From: Mycobacterium neglectum
GTDB lineage: Bacteria > Actinomycetota > Actinomycetes > Mycobacteriales > Mycobacteriaceae
NCBI RefSeq assembly: GCF_002591975.1
Contig: NZ_NVQE01000011.1
Location: forward strand, 1-64,000
Length of the DNA: 64,000 nucleotides
Direction: 5' to 3'
Positions 36,381 to 45,084 of this stretch are shown here, one piece after another (the first letter of the stretch is position 1; each line of letters begins with the position of its first letter). The notes under the pieces were generated by a model, which was not told where the DNA came from, searched no databases, and worked only from the letters and a program-made list of their open reading frames with translations. The position numbers and the translations under genes were made by a program.

Positions 36381-37742
36381 ATGACCGACGTGGAGTGGAC
36401 ACCGCTCCCGGTGCCGTGGGCCGTGCGCAGCGCGGACCGCATCCCCAAACAGCGCTACTACGACCAGGACTTCTATGCGCTGGAGACCGAATTGTTCTGG
36501 CCGCGGGTCTGGCAGATGGCGTGCCGCCTCGAGGAGATCCCCAAGCCCGGCGACTTCGTCGAATACGAGATTCTGGACCAGTCGATCATCGTCGTGCGCG
36601 TCGACGTCGACACCGTGCGCGCCTATTACAACTCGTGCCGCCATCGCGGAATGAAACTCGTCGAGGGCTGCGGGTCACGCCGCACCTTCGTGTGCCCGTT
36701 CCACGGATGGTGTTGGGGGCTGGACGGCAAGAACACCTTCGTGCTGCGCTCGGAGATGTTCGACGACGCGAACCTCGACGCCTCCGAACTCGAGTTGACG
36801 CCGGTGCGGTGTGAGCTGTGGGGCGGTTGCGCGTGGATCAATCTCGACGACGAGGCACCACCGCTGCGCGACTGCATCGAACCGTTCGCGTCCCGTCACG
36901 ATGAGTTCAAGGTGGAGGCGCTGCGCACCGAGTGGTGGAAGTCGTGCCTGCTGCCGGTGAACTGGAAGCTGGCGACCGCGGCCTTCATGGAGGGCTATCA
37001 CGTACCGCAGACGCATCCGCAGCTGCTGCCGTCGGCGTACAGCCCCGATTCGTCGCACACGCATCCGGTCGTGCAGGCAAGCCTGTATTTCATGCGGACG
37101 CTCGGATCCGGAATGGGCGGTATGACCCATGAGAACGACATCCGGATCGCCGAAGGGCTGCAACACATGTCGCTCCCGGACGATCCGGCGCAGGCGATGG
37201 CGACATGGCGCGGCGCGGTAAACGACGCGGTCACCAAGTGGCACAGGGCCCGCGACTGCGACTTCCCCGACCTCAACGACCTGGATCGCCGCAAAGCGAT
37301 TGATGCGATCGGGTTCTGCTTCCCGCACTACTTCATCCTGCCGCAGTACAGCAGCGCGTCGTCGTATCGGATACGGCCGCTCGGCCCGGAGGAGACGCTG
37401 TTCGAGGTGTGGTCGCTGACCCGCTACCCGAACGACCAGGCGCCGGGCAGGCCCACCGCACCCGAGCCGCTCGCCCCCGACGATCCGAGCTGGCCGATGA
37501 TTCCCGCCCAGGATTTCTCGAACCTGCCGCGGCAGCAGAAGGGCTTGCACGCCAAGGGGTTCGAGTACATGCGGTTGTCGAATCAGATCGAGGGGTTGAT
37601 CTCGAACTTCGAGCGGGTCATCGACGGCTTTCTCGCGGGCTTGCCGTACGAGAGCCTGGTGCCGGCGATTCAAAAGACCAACACGACGATCGACGTGCCC
37701 GTCGCAGACCTCGGGCTCTCGGAGAAAGTTCCTACATGGTGA
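36381..37742 (+). CDS. Rieske non-heme iron ring-hydroxylating oxygenase, alpha subunit
   Basis: The 453-residue protein has a Rieske 2Fe-2S site (C86-R-H88 and C105-PF-H108). A catalytic domain follows, with the mononuclear iron ligands in NWKLATAAFMEGYHVPQTH (H207, H212). It resembles aromatic or steroid ring-hydroxylating oxygenases that act without a beta subunit. Its stop overlaps the start of the KstD-like gene by seven bases, so the oxygenase and the flavoprotein dehydrogenase are made together. Electron-donor genes are not adjacent. Confidence 0.9.
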   Translation: MTDVEWTPLPVPWAVRSADRIPKQRYYDQDFYALETELFWPRVWQMACRLEEIPKPGDFVEYEILDQSIIVVRVDVDTVRAYYNSCRHRGMKLVEGCGSRRTFVCPFHGWCWGLDGKNTFVLRSEMFDDANLDASELELTPVRCELWGGCAWINLDDEAPPLRDCIEPFASRHDEFKVEALRTEWWKSCLLPVNWKLATAAFMEGYHVPQTHPQLLPSAYSPDSSHTHPVVQASLYFMRTLGSGMGGMTHENDIRIAEGLQHMSLPDDPAQAMATWRGAVNDAVTKWHRARDCDFPDLNDLDRRKAIDAIGFCFPHYFILPQYSSASSYRIRPLGPEETLFEVWSLTRYPNDQAPGRPTAPEPLAPDDPSWPMIPAQDFSNLPRQQKGLHAKGFEYMRLSNQIEGLISNFERVIDGFLAGLPYESLVPAIQKTNTTIDVPVADLGLSEKVPTW

Positions 37743-39409
37743 ATTGGGATGCGTCCGTCGACCTTCTGATAGCGGGGAGTGGCGGTGGCGGGATGGTCGC
37801 TGCGCTGGCCGCGCTCGACTCCGGGATCGAACCCCTGGTCGTCGAGAAGCAGGACCTCGTCGGCGGGTCTACCGGAATGTCCGGTGGCATGGTGTGGCTG
37901 CCGAACAACCCATTGATGCGCGCCGACGGAATACCCGACACCCACGAGGACGGCCTGGCCTACTTCGATGATGTGGTCGGCGACATCGGGGAAGCTTCGT
38001 CGGCCGCCCGCCGTGAGACATTCTTGACCGCAGGCAGCGACATGATCAATCTGCTTGTGCACAAGGGTGTTCGACTTGTGCGGTGTCCGGGCTGGAGCGA
38101 CTACTACCCGAACCACAAAGGTGGCAACGCGGCCGGGCGGTCGGTCGAGGGTGTGCCGTACAACGCCGCCGAGCTCGGAGACTGGAGTGACAAAGTCCAG
38201 CCGTCGATGGCGAAGAACTACGGGTTCGTCGTCAAGACCAACGAGTTACGCGCCGTGCAGTACTTCAACCGTTCGCCACGGGCGTTCGCCACGGCCACGC
38301 GAGTATTCCTGCGCACCAACCTCGCGAAGCTCCGACGCCGTGACCTGATGACCAACGGTGCGTCGCTCATCGGTCAAATCCTGAAGGCGCTGCTCGATTT
38401 CGGCGGCGAGCCGCCCATCTGGACCAACGCCGCGGTGGACGACCTGATCGTCGAAGACGGTCGCGTCGTCGGCGCCCGGGTGACGCGCGACGGCACGACG
38501 ATGAACGTCGAAGCCCGCAAGGGTGTGCTGCTGGCCGCGGGCGGGTTCAGCCGCAATGCGGACATGCGCCGTCAGTACAGCGGCGACCAGCCCAACGAGG
38601 GCACGTGGTCGATCGCCAACGCCGGCGACACCGGCGAGGTGTTGCAGACCGCGATGGCGCTGGGGGCGAAGACCGACCTGCTCGATGAAGCCTGGTGGCT
38701 GCCAATGGTCTTCATCCAAGATCCGGGGGCGGCGTCACTGGGTTCCGGGCGCCAGCGTCCCGGCGCCATCTACGTCGACAACACCGGCAAGCGGTTCTGC
38801 AACGAGTCGAACTCCTACGTCGAGGTCGGCAAGGCGATGTATGCGAACAAGGCGGTGCCCTGCTGGCAGGTGTTCGATGAGGGCTATGTCCGTCGCTACG
38901 TGTCGGGGGCGAATCCGCTGAAGAGGCGCAGCCTGTCAGAGGCGTTGATCGAACAGGGTGTGGTCAAGCGGGCCGACACGATCGCCGATCTGGCGCGGCA
39001 GATCGACGTGCCCGCAGGCGCCTTGGAATTCACGGTCAATCGGTTCAACGAGCACGCCGCCAAGGGCCTTGACCCCGACTTCGGGCGCGGCCAGTCGGCG
39101 TACAACGTTTGCCTCGGCGACCCGGGATACAAACCCAACGCCGCCGTCGGTCCGCTCGACGCGGCCCCGTATTACGCGACCAGGGTGTTGCCCGCCGACG
39201 TCGGCACCTGCGGGGGAGTGATCACCAACGAGCACGCTCAGGTGCTCAACGAGCGTGATCAAGTCATCGAAGGCCTTTATGCGACGGGCAATATCACCGC
39301 GACGGTGATGGGTCGCAACTACCTGGGCGCGGGCGGCAGCATCGCGAACACGATGATCTTCGGTTACGTCGCCGCCCGCCACGCCGCTGGGGCGGATTTG
39401 GCGCGCTGA
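37736..39409 (+). CDS. KstD-like FAD-dependent 3-ketosteroid Delta1-dehydrogenase family protein
   Basis: The 557-residue flavoprotein has a dinucleotide-binding motif near the N-terminus (LLIAGSGGGGMVAAL) and GGSTGMSGG. Its C-terminal signature is PYYATRVLPADVGTCGGV, then EGLYATGNITATVMG and a GAGGSIANTMIFGYVAARH helix. This is the layout of 3-ketosteroid Delta1-dehydrogenases. The PYYA tyrosine corresponds to a KstD catalytic Tyr, but the late region (NYLGAGGSI) departs from the TYPGPGATI usual in KstD. The substrate may therefore differ from a simple 3-ketosteroid. Start ATG 37736 lies inside the Rieske stop region. Confidence 0.85.
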   Translation: MVNWDASVDLLIAGSGGGGMVAALAALDSGIEPLVVEKQDLVGGSTGMSGGMVWLPNNPLMRADGIPDTHEDGLAYFDDVVGDIGEASSAARRETFLTAGSDMINLLVHKGVRLVRCPGWSDYYPNHKGGNAAGRSVEGVPYNAAELGDWSDKVQPSMAKNYGFVVKTNELRAVQYFNRSPRAFATATRVFLRTNLAKLRRRDLMTNGASLIGQILKALLDFGGEPPIWTNAAVDDLIVEDGRVVGARVTRDGTTMNVEARKGVLLAAGGFSRNADMRRQYSGDQPNEGTWSIANAGDTGEVLQTAMALGAKTDLLDEAWWLPMVFIQDPGAASLGSGRQRPGAIYVDNTGKRFCNESNSYVEVGKAMYANKAVPCWQVFDEGYVRRYVSGANPLKRRSLSEALIEQGVVKRADTIADLARQIDVPAGALEFTVNRFNEHAAKGLDPDFGRGQSAYNVCLGDPGYKPNAAVGPLDAAPYYATRVLPADVGTCGGVITNEHAQVLNERDQVIEGLYATGNITATVMGRNYLGAGGSIANTMIFGYVAARHAAGADLAR

Positions 39410-39443
39410 CGCACCGCTGCGGTCGGTTTGCGCGCCGAATTCG

Positions 39444-40262
39444 CTACGAGTCGTCGATGAAATCGCGTGGCTTCTTGCCGGATTCGATCAGTTGACGCCG
39501 CCGCTCCTGAACGTCGCTGGCCGCCCCGACCATGTTCGTCAGAATATGGCTGACCTGAAGATGCACCCGCATACCCATCAGCTCATATGCCCGCTTGACG
39601 TTGTTCTTCACCGCCATCGACGTCGTCAGTGGAATCTGGCCGATCTTGCGGGCCATCTCCTCCACCGTGTCCTCGAGCCGATCGCGGGGCACTACCTTGT
39701 TGAGCAGCCCCCACTCCAGCGCCTCCTGCGCGGACAGCGTGGGCGCCAACAGAAGCCAGTCCATGGTCCGATGCCAGTTCATCAACAGCCACGGCTCGAT
39801 CATGGTGTGACCGCCGGGCTCGCCGAGGCTGTGCGCGAGCGGCATCTGGAAATATGCATCGTCGGACGCGACGCAGAAATCCGTCAGGAGGCCGAGATAG
39901 ATCCCGCCACCCATGCAGTAGCCGTGGATCTGCGAGATCGTCGGCTTCGGGAACTCCCACAGATACAGCGTCGGCCACAGGAACAGGTCGGCGGTGCCCT
40001 TGTAGAGATCCTCGAACGTGTCGCCGAAGTCCGGATACGGGTTCTCATCCGGACCCCACCGTGCGACGTGCCCGCCGCAGAAGCCCTTGCCGTTGGCCTT
40101 CAGGATGACGACCTTGATCTCCTTGTCGCGGTCGGCTTCCCGCAGGCACGCGTCGACCTCCTGAACGAGCTGGGCGTCCTTGGTGTTGGCCTTGTCGGGC
40201 CGGTTGAGGATGATCCGCGCGATGGGTGGCTCGCGCTCGTAGATGACCGCTTCAAGTGCCAT
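39444..40262 (-). CDS. Enoyl-CoA hydratase/isomerase family protein (paralogue A)
   Basis: The 272-residue crotonase-fold protein has an N-terminal strand pair (IARIILNRPDKAN), oxyanion-hole regions KGFCGGH and IHGYCMGGGIYLGLLTD, and a C-terminal helix. It is clearly paralogous to the hydratase at 47333: both share LWEF-KPTI-Q-HGYC-GGG, IEPW, MNW and YELMGMRVH/WELMGMRVH. The usual catalytic Glu pair is not obvious, so a hydratase, isomerase or C-C hydrolase role is open. It is the last gene of a FadE-FadE-CaiB-EchA operon, 9 bases after the CoA-transferase. Confidence 0.88.
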   Translation of the reverse strand: MALEAVIYEREPPIARIILNRPDKANTKDAQLVQEVDACLREADRDKEIKVVILKANGKGFCGGHVARWGPDENPYPDFGDTFEDLYKGTADLFLWPTLYLWEFPKPTISQIHGYCMGGGIYLGLLTDFCVASDDAYFQMPLAHSLGEPGGHTMIEPWLLMNWHRTMDWLLLAPTLSAQEALEWGLLNKVVPRDRLEDTVEEMARKIGQIPLTTSMAVKNNVKRAYELMGMRVHLQVSHILTNMVGAASDVQERRRQLIESGKKPRDFIDDS

Positions 40263-40271
40263 CGTGGCCTC

Positions 40272-41492
40272 CTAGAGAATTGCTCCGCTGTCCTTTGCCG
40301 CCGAAATGTCATCCCAGTCGAGGTCGAGCTCCAGTAGGATCTCCTCGGTGTGTTGCCCGTGTTCGGGTGCGCGTGCCGCCGCGGGCGGAGTTTCGTTGAA
40401 TTGCACTGGGGCGGCGACGATCTGGTACTCGTTACCCTGGTCGTCCACATTGGGTACGACATAGCCGTTGGGCCTGACCTGCGGATCATTGAGTGTCTCT
40501 TTCGGAGTGGCCAGCGCCGCCCACACACCCGGTTCGTCCGCGAGAACGGTGCGCCAGTGGTCCAGATCCTCGCTGGCCAGCCGTTCTCCGACAAGCGCGC
40601 ACGCCTCTGTCGCGTTGGCTATCAGGTTGCTCGACGGGACGAACCGCTCATCGGTGGCGAGTTCGGGGAGGCCGATCCGTTCGCAGAAGCCCGCCCAGAA
40701 TCGGTCCGGCTGCAGAAAGACCATCTGGATCCAGCGGCCGTCGCGCGTCTTGTAGCGATTCACCAGCGGATTGATCGCAAGGCCCGGTGGCGCGCCGGGG
40801 ATGCCGTCGATGTCGAAGAGGTCGGCGACCGATATCGACGGCGCGATCGACCACATCGCCTGCGCCAACAGCGATGAGTCCACGATGCTCGGCTCGCCGG
40901 TGCGCTCGCGATGAAACAGCGCGGCACACACCCCGCCCGCGAGCGTGATTCCCCCCTGCAGGTCACCGAATCCGGGGCCCTGCACGGCGGGCGTCTCGGT
41001 ACCGAACGGTGTCATCGTGTACGACACCCCGCCGCGAGACAGATAGGTGGCGGCGTCGAAACCGCCCTTGTCGCGATCAGGCCCGCGCACGCCGGTGCCG
41101 GTACCGCGCGCGATGATGATGTTCGGATTGAACGAACGGACGTCCTCCACCGTCAGCCGGGCCCGTTCCAGCGGACCGGGCAGCCAGTTGGTCAGGAACA
41201 CGTCCGCGGTGGCGAGCAGGCGTCCGAAATACTCGCGGCCGGTCTTGGACTTGATGTCGAGGGCAATGCTGCGTTTGCCCCGGTTGCCGATCTCGAGGAT
41301 GAAGTCGATGTGCGCCCGCGCGTTCTCCTTCGTGAATCCGCCGATGACCAGCGCCCGGCCGGGATCGCCCGCCTTGACGTCCTCCACCTTGATGACATCG
41401 GCGCCCCAATCCGCGAGCGCCGCGCCTGCCGAGGGAACGTATGTCCACGATGCCAACTCGACGACACGCACACCGCTGAGAACTCCGGTCAT
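40272..41492 (-). CDS. CaiB/BaiF family (class III) CoA-transferase
   Basis: The 406-residue protein has the family start GVRVVELASWTYVPSAGAALADWGADVIKVED and the CoA-binding GNRGKRSIALDIKS region. A typical SSLLAQAMW helix follows a glycine-rich ALFHRERTGEPSIV loop. These enzymes move CoA between carboxylic acids or epimerise 2-methylacyl-CoAs. It overlaps the upstream FadE gene by four bases. In this operon it could supply the acyl-CoA for the FadE pair or set methyl-branch stereochemistry before dehydrogenation. Confidence 0.9.
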   Translation of the reverse strand: MTGVLSGVRVVELASWTYVPSAGAALADWGADVIKVEDVKAGDPGRALVIGGFTKENARAHIDFILEIGNRGKRSIALDIKSKTGREYFGRLLATADVFLTNWLPGPLERARLTVEDVRSFNPNIIIARGTGTGVRGPDRDKGGFDAATYLSRGGVSYTMTPFGTETPAVQGPGFGDLQGGITLAGGVCAALFHRERTGEPSIVDSSLLAQAMWSIAPSISVADLFDIDGIPGAPPGLAINPLVNRYKTRDGRWIQMVFLQPDRFWAGFCERIGLPELATDERFVPSSNLIANATEACALVGERLASEDLDHWRTVLADEPGVWAALATPKETLNDPQVRPNGYVVPNVDDQGNEYQIVAAPVQFNETPPAAARAPEHGQHTEEILLELDLDWDDISAAKDSGAIL

Positions 41493-42562
41493 TGCAATCC
41501 CCTCCCCACTTCCTCGAGATAACGGTCGGACGAACCGAGGAACCCGCTCCAACCCAACAGACGCTTCAGGTACAGGTGCGCGTCGTGCTCCCACGTGAAG
41601 CCGATACCACCGAACACCTGGATCGCCGTATCGCCGACCTTGGTCAGCTGCCCGGCGAATGCCTTGGCGCGCAACGCAGCTAGGTGGTGTTCCGCGGGTT
41701 CGGCCGCATCGGCGGCCCACAACGCGTGCAGCACGCCGCTGCGTGCCAGTTCCACCGCCTCGTACATGTCGACACACAGATGCTGGACAGCCTGGAAGCT
41801 CCCGATCGGCTGGTCGAATTGCTTGCGCACCTTGGCGTACTCGATGGCGAGGTTCATCACTGTGGTCGCCGCGCCGAGCGCGTCGGCGGCGTAGGCGATC
41901 ACCACGTCGTCGACGATGGCGCGGATCGCCTGGTCGGTTGCCGACGCGAGCCGTTGCGCCGACACATCGTCGAGCTCGACATCGGCCAGCATGCGCGTCG
42001 GGTCCACATGGCGGCACGGCGTCATGGCCACGCCCACCGACGACGTGTCGACGGAGTACAACCCGACGCCGTCGCCCTCCGCGGCGAAAACCAGGACGAC
42101 GTCGGCGTCGTCAGCGTCCGGGAGGCCGGTGACGGTGCCACGCAGCGTCGAGCCATCGATCGCCGTCGGCCGCGGACCCGCCAGCGGGCCCAGCGTGGCG
42201 ATGGTGGACCCCTTGGCGATTCCGGTAAGCAATCCTGCCGCAGTCTTGTCAGCATCCGTGCGCACCAGCGCCCGCGTCGCCGCGACGGCGGTGGACAACC
42301 AGGGACCGGGGTACAGCGCGGCCCCGAGTTCTTCGGCGACGACGCCGGCTTCGACCATCGTCATGCCTGCGCCATCGAAGATCTCGGGCACCAGCAAGCC
42401 GGTGACGCCCATCGCCGCCAGCCCGCGCCAGACCTGGTCGGCACCGGCCACCTCATCGTCGAGTCGCGGGCGCACATATGTTGCCAAGCTTGCCTTTTCG
42501 GCAAGGTAGCGCCGCACGGTGTCGCGCAGCGCAGCCTGTTCGTCGTCGAGTTCGAGGTTCAT
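41489..42562 (-). CDS. Acyl-CoA dehydrogenase, FadE partner subunit
   Basis: The 357-residue protein is a short, diverged acyl-CoA dehydrogenase. It has an N-terminal helical domain, a shortened middle and a C-terminal IQVFGGIGFTWEHDAHLYLKR signature. Genes of this size paired with a full-length FadE encode alpha2-beta2 heterotetramers in mycobacterial steroid side-chain and ring degradation (FadE26-27 and FadE28-29 types). Both junctions are four-base ATGA overlaps, consistent with a stoichiometric complex. Start ATG 42562 matches the family N-terminus. Confidence 0.88.
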   Translation of the reverse strand: MNLELDDEQAALRDTVRRYLAEKASLATYVRPRLDDEVAGADQVWRGLAAMGVTGLLVPEIFDGAGMTMVEAGVVAEELGAALYPGPWLSTAVAATRALVRTDADKTAAGLLTGIAKGSTIATLGPLAGPRPTAIDGSTLRGTVTGLPDADDADVVLVFAAEGDGVGLYSVDTSSVGVAMTPCRHVDPTRMLADVELDDVSAQRLASATDQAIRAIVDDVVIAYAADALGAATTVMNLAIEYAKVRKQFDQPIGSFQAVQHLCVDMYEAVELARSGVLHALWAADAAEPAEHHLAALRAKAFAGQLTKVGDTAIQVFGGIGFTWEHDAHLYLKRLLGWSGFLGSSDRYLEEVGRGLQ

Positions 42563-43713
42563 CGCCTCGGCATACCCAACACTCGAGTCGCGGTGATGCC
42601 CTTGTTGATCTGGGTGGTCCCGCCGGCGATGGTCAAGGAACGCGACGACAGCCGACGGTCGGCCCATCGTCCACTGTCCAGCGGTCCGAGTACGTCGAAC
42701 GCTAGCTCGGCGAGGTCCTGGCCCAGTTCGGCCCACACGCTCTTGGCGAGGCTGGCCGATCCGAGCGCATCGCCGCCGTGCAACATCGCCGATATTGACC
42801 GCTTGCACAACAACTCGAGGTACTTGATGCGCACGGCGACCTCGCCCAGCCGGCGCAATGTCGAACTGTTCTCGAGTGCAGGCCTGCCGTCGACGACATG
42901 CTCCTTGAGGTCGGCGACGAGGTCGCAGAGTTGGGCCTCCATTTGCGCGTACAACCGCGCCGCGCCCGCCCGTTCGTGGCTCAACGTCGTGGTCGCGACC
43001 TGCCAGCCCGAGTTGAGGGGTCCGAGCAGTGCGTCACCGGGGACCCGGACATCGGTGAAGAACACCTCGGCGAAGTCGGCATCCCCGTTGATGGTCACCA
43101 ACGGTCGGACCTCGATGCCGGGCAACCTCATGTCGACGATGAGACAGGAGATGCCCTTGTGCTTGGAGACGTCTGGATCGGTACGCACGTACAACTGACA
43201 CCAGTCGGCCCGATGGCCAAGCGATGTCCAGATCTTCTGGCCGTTGACGACGAAATCGTCGCCGTCGCGCGCCGCCCGCGTGCGCAGGGAGGCCAGATCG
43301 GAACCGGCGTCGGGCTCGGACATGCCCTGACACCAGATATCGTCGGCCCGCACCATTCGGGGGAGAAGTTGTCGCATCTGCGCGTCGGTCCCGTACTGCA
43401 TGATGGCGGGTGCGATATTGTTCATGCCAATCACGTTGAGCGGCACGGGAGCTCGTGCCCGCGTCGTTTCCTCCGCGTAGACCAACTGCTCGAGTACCGT
43501 CGCCCCACGCCCGCCGTATTCCTGCGGCCAGGACACCGCGCCCCAGCCTGCGTCGGCCACCGTCGCATCCCACGCCCGCAGCATCTCGAACGCCTGTGCG
43601 TCGCGGCCGCGCTGCCGGTCGGCGGCCCGCACCGCATCCGTCAGGTTGGTGGACAGCCACGTCCGCAACTCCTTGCGGAACGGTTCCACCTCCGCCGGAT
43701 ATGAGAAGTCCAC
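42559..43713 (-). CDS. Acyl-CoA dehydrogenase, FadE main subunit
   Basis: The 384-residue protein has the full three-domain layout: an N-terminal helical domain, a middle beta-domain (WCQGMSEPDAGSDLASL and GQKIWTS) and a C-terminal helical domain ending TIAGGTTQINKGITATRVLG. In classical acyl-CoA dehydrogenases a Glu precedes the GT of the last motif (EGT). Here it is Gly, so the base must lie elsewhere, as in other heterotetrameric FadEs. It is the first gene of a FadE-FadE-CaiB-EchA operon and is divergent from the second mycofactocin SDR. Confidence 0.9.
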   Translation of the reverse strand: MDFSYPAEVEPFRKELRTWLSTNLTDAVRAADRQRGRDAQAFEMLRAWDATVADAGWGAVSWPQEYGGRGATVLEQLVYAEETTRARAPVPLNVIGMNNIAPAIMQYGTDAQMRQLLPRMVRADDIWCQGMSEPDAGSDLASLRTRAARDGDDFVVNGQKIWTSLGHRADWCQLYVRTDPDVSKHKGISCLIVDMRLPGIEVRPLVTINGDADFAEVFFTDVRVPGDALLGPLNSGWQVATTTLSHERAGAARLYAQMEAQLCDLVADLKEHVVDGRPALENSSTLRRLGEVAVRIKYLELLCKRSISAMLHGGDALGSASLAKSVWAELGQDLAELAFDVLGPLDSGRWADRRLSSRSLTIAGGTTQINKGITATRVLGMPRR

Positions 43714-43746
43714 GGTTTCCTGTTCGGGATCGAGCTGATTGGTTTC

Positions 43747-43773
43747 TTTATAATTTTAGGTAGTATAGCTACC
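43747..43773. promoter_or_regulatory. AT-rich element with GGTAG-N5-CTACC repeat, divergent FadE / SDR promoter
   Basis: TTTATAATTTTAGG followed by TAGTATAGCTACC aligns with the elements at 52148 and 59982 over TTTA..AT.TTTAGG and T.TAG.T. It also contains its own inverted repeat GGTAG-TATAG-CTACC (43759-43773). It lies 34 bases upstream of the FadE start and 98 upstream of the SDR start. It is a candidate copy of the island's shared promoter or operator. Confidence 0.5.
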
Positions 43774-43871
43774 GCTGGCGTTACAGTCGCAGCCATGTTG
43801 CGGCGCGGATATCGGGGATGTTCCGGGGCGGCCGCATGCCGTCGGGCCGTCACACGCAGAGAGGTTCGGTC

Positions 43872-44738
43872 ATGGGCAGGGTGACGGGCAAAGTGGCGCT
43901 GGTCAGCGGAGCCGCTCGAGGTCAGGGGCGTTCGCACGCGCGCATACTGGCCGCCGAGGGCGCCGACATCATCGCCGTCGACATCTGCGCCGACATCGAA
44001 ACCAACGACTACCCACTCGCACGGCCCGAGGACCTCGACGAGACCGCGAGGCTGGTCGAGAAAGAGGGTCAGCGCGCGTACACGGAAATCGCCGATGTCC
44101 GCGATCGCACCGGGCTTTCGGCCGCGATCGACCGCGGCGTGGCCGAGTTCGGCCAACTCGACATCGTGGTCGCCAATGCCGGCATCTGCCCGATGACCGC
44201 GGGACTGCCTCCGCAGGCGTTCGTCGACGCGGTCGACGTCGACCTCATCGGAGTCATGAACCTCATTCACGCCAGCATGAAACATCTGCACGCGGGCGCC
44301 TCCATCATCGCCACCGGTTCGGTGGCTGCGTTCATGGCGACGGCGGTGAACACCGCCGGTATGGATGGCGGACCCGGTGGCGCGGGTTATGCGTTCGCCA
44401 AACAGGTTGTCGCGCATTACGTCAACGATCTGGCTCGCACTCTGGCCCCAGAGCAGATCCGCGTGAACGCTGTGCACCCCACGAACGTCAACACCGACAT
44501 GCTGCACAGCCCACCGATGTACAAGGCATTTCGGCCAGACCTGCCGAATCCTACCCGTGAGGACGCCGAAATGGTCTTCCCGATGATCCAGGGGATGCCG
44601 ATTCCTTATGTGGAGCCCGAGGACATCAGTGAAGCCGTGCTGTTCCTGGCCAGCGACGCCGCCCGCTATGTGACCGGCCAGCAATTGCGCGTCGACGCCG
44701 GTGGCTTTCTGAAGATCAAGCCGTGGTCTGGCCCATAG
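43872..44738 (+). CDS. Mycofactocin-coupled SDR oxidoreductase (second)
   Basis: The 288-residue SDR opens GKVALVSGAARGQGRSHARILAAEGADIIAVDIC, the mycofactocin-coupled signature, and is clearly related to the SDR at 32283. The catalytic region is ATGSVAAF and GYAFAKQVVAHY, with an inserted NTAGMDGGPGG loop typical of the group. It leads a seven-gene unit with an alpha/beta-barrel protein, a 2-oxoacid dehydrogenase, a hydratase and an acyl-CoA synthetase. It probably oxidises a secondary alcohol intermediate with electrons passing to mycofactocin. Confidence 0.9.
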   Translation: MGRVTGKVALVSGAARGQGRSHARILAAEGADIIAVDICADIETNDYPLARPEDLDETARLVEKEGQRAYTEIADVRDRTGLSAAIDRGVAEFGQLDIVVANAGICPMTAGLPPQAFVDAVDVDLIGVMNLIHASMKHLHAGASIIATGSVAAFMATAVNTAGMDGGPGGAGYAFAKQVVAHYVNDLARTLAPEQIRVNAVHPTNVNTDMLHSPPMYKAFRPDLPNPTREDAEMVFPMIQGMPIPYVEPEDISEAVLFLASDAARYVTGQQLRVDAGGFLKIKPWSGP

Positions 44739-44763
44739 GACCGAAAAGAGGGGAGTAGCAACG

Positions 44764-45084
44764 GTGCCCAGAGGGATCATGTACGTGGAGACCATGCCGG
44801 CCTCGCCGGATCGTGAGGCCGAGTACCACACGTGGTACAACGACACACATCTGGCACAGATCCTTTCGGTGGAAGGCATCGTTTCCGCACGCCGGTTCGC
44901 TCCGAATGATGGGGCAGGCCCCTTCATCGCGATCTATGAACTCGACTGTGACGACCTCGATGCCGCGGTACAGCGCCTCGGGGAACTGGGCGCCACCGGA
45001 TCCATGACGGGCCTGGACAACCTCGCGATGGATCCAAAGCCAATTCCCAAGGTGTACCGCGAGATCGGAACTCTGGGGCCGTGA
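44764..45084 (+). CDS. Small dimeric alpha/beta-barrel (EthD-like) protein
   Basis: The 106-residue protein starts at a GTG and contains YHTWYNDTHLAQILSVEGIVSARRF. This matches the EthD/DUF4286-type ferredoxin-like fold in which an aromatic-His pair lines a small active site. Such proteins act as isomerases, cyclases, decarboxylases or small-molecule binders in catabolic clusters. It overlaps the E1-alpha gene by four bases (GTGA). No specific reaction can be assigned. Confidence 0.7.
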   Translation: MPRGIMYVETMPASPDREAEYHTWYNDTHLAQILSVEGIVSARRFAPNDGAGPFIAIYELDCDDLDAAVQRLGELGATGSMTGLDNLAMDPKPIPKVYREIGTLGP

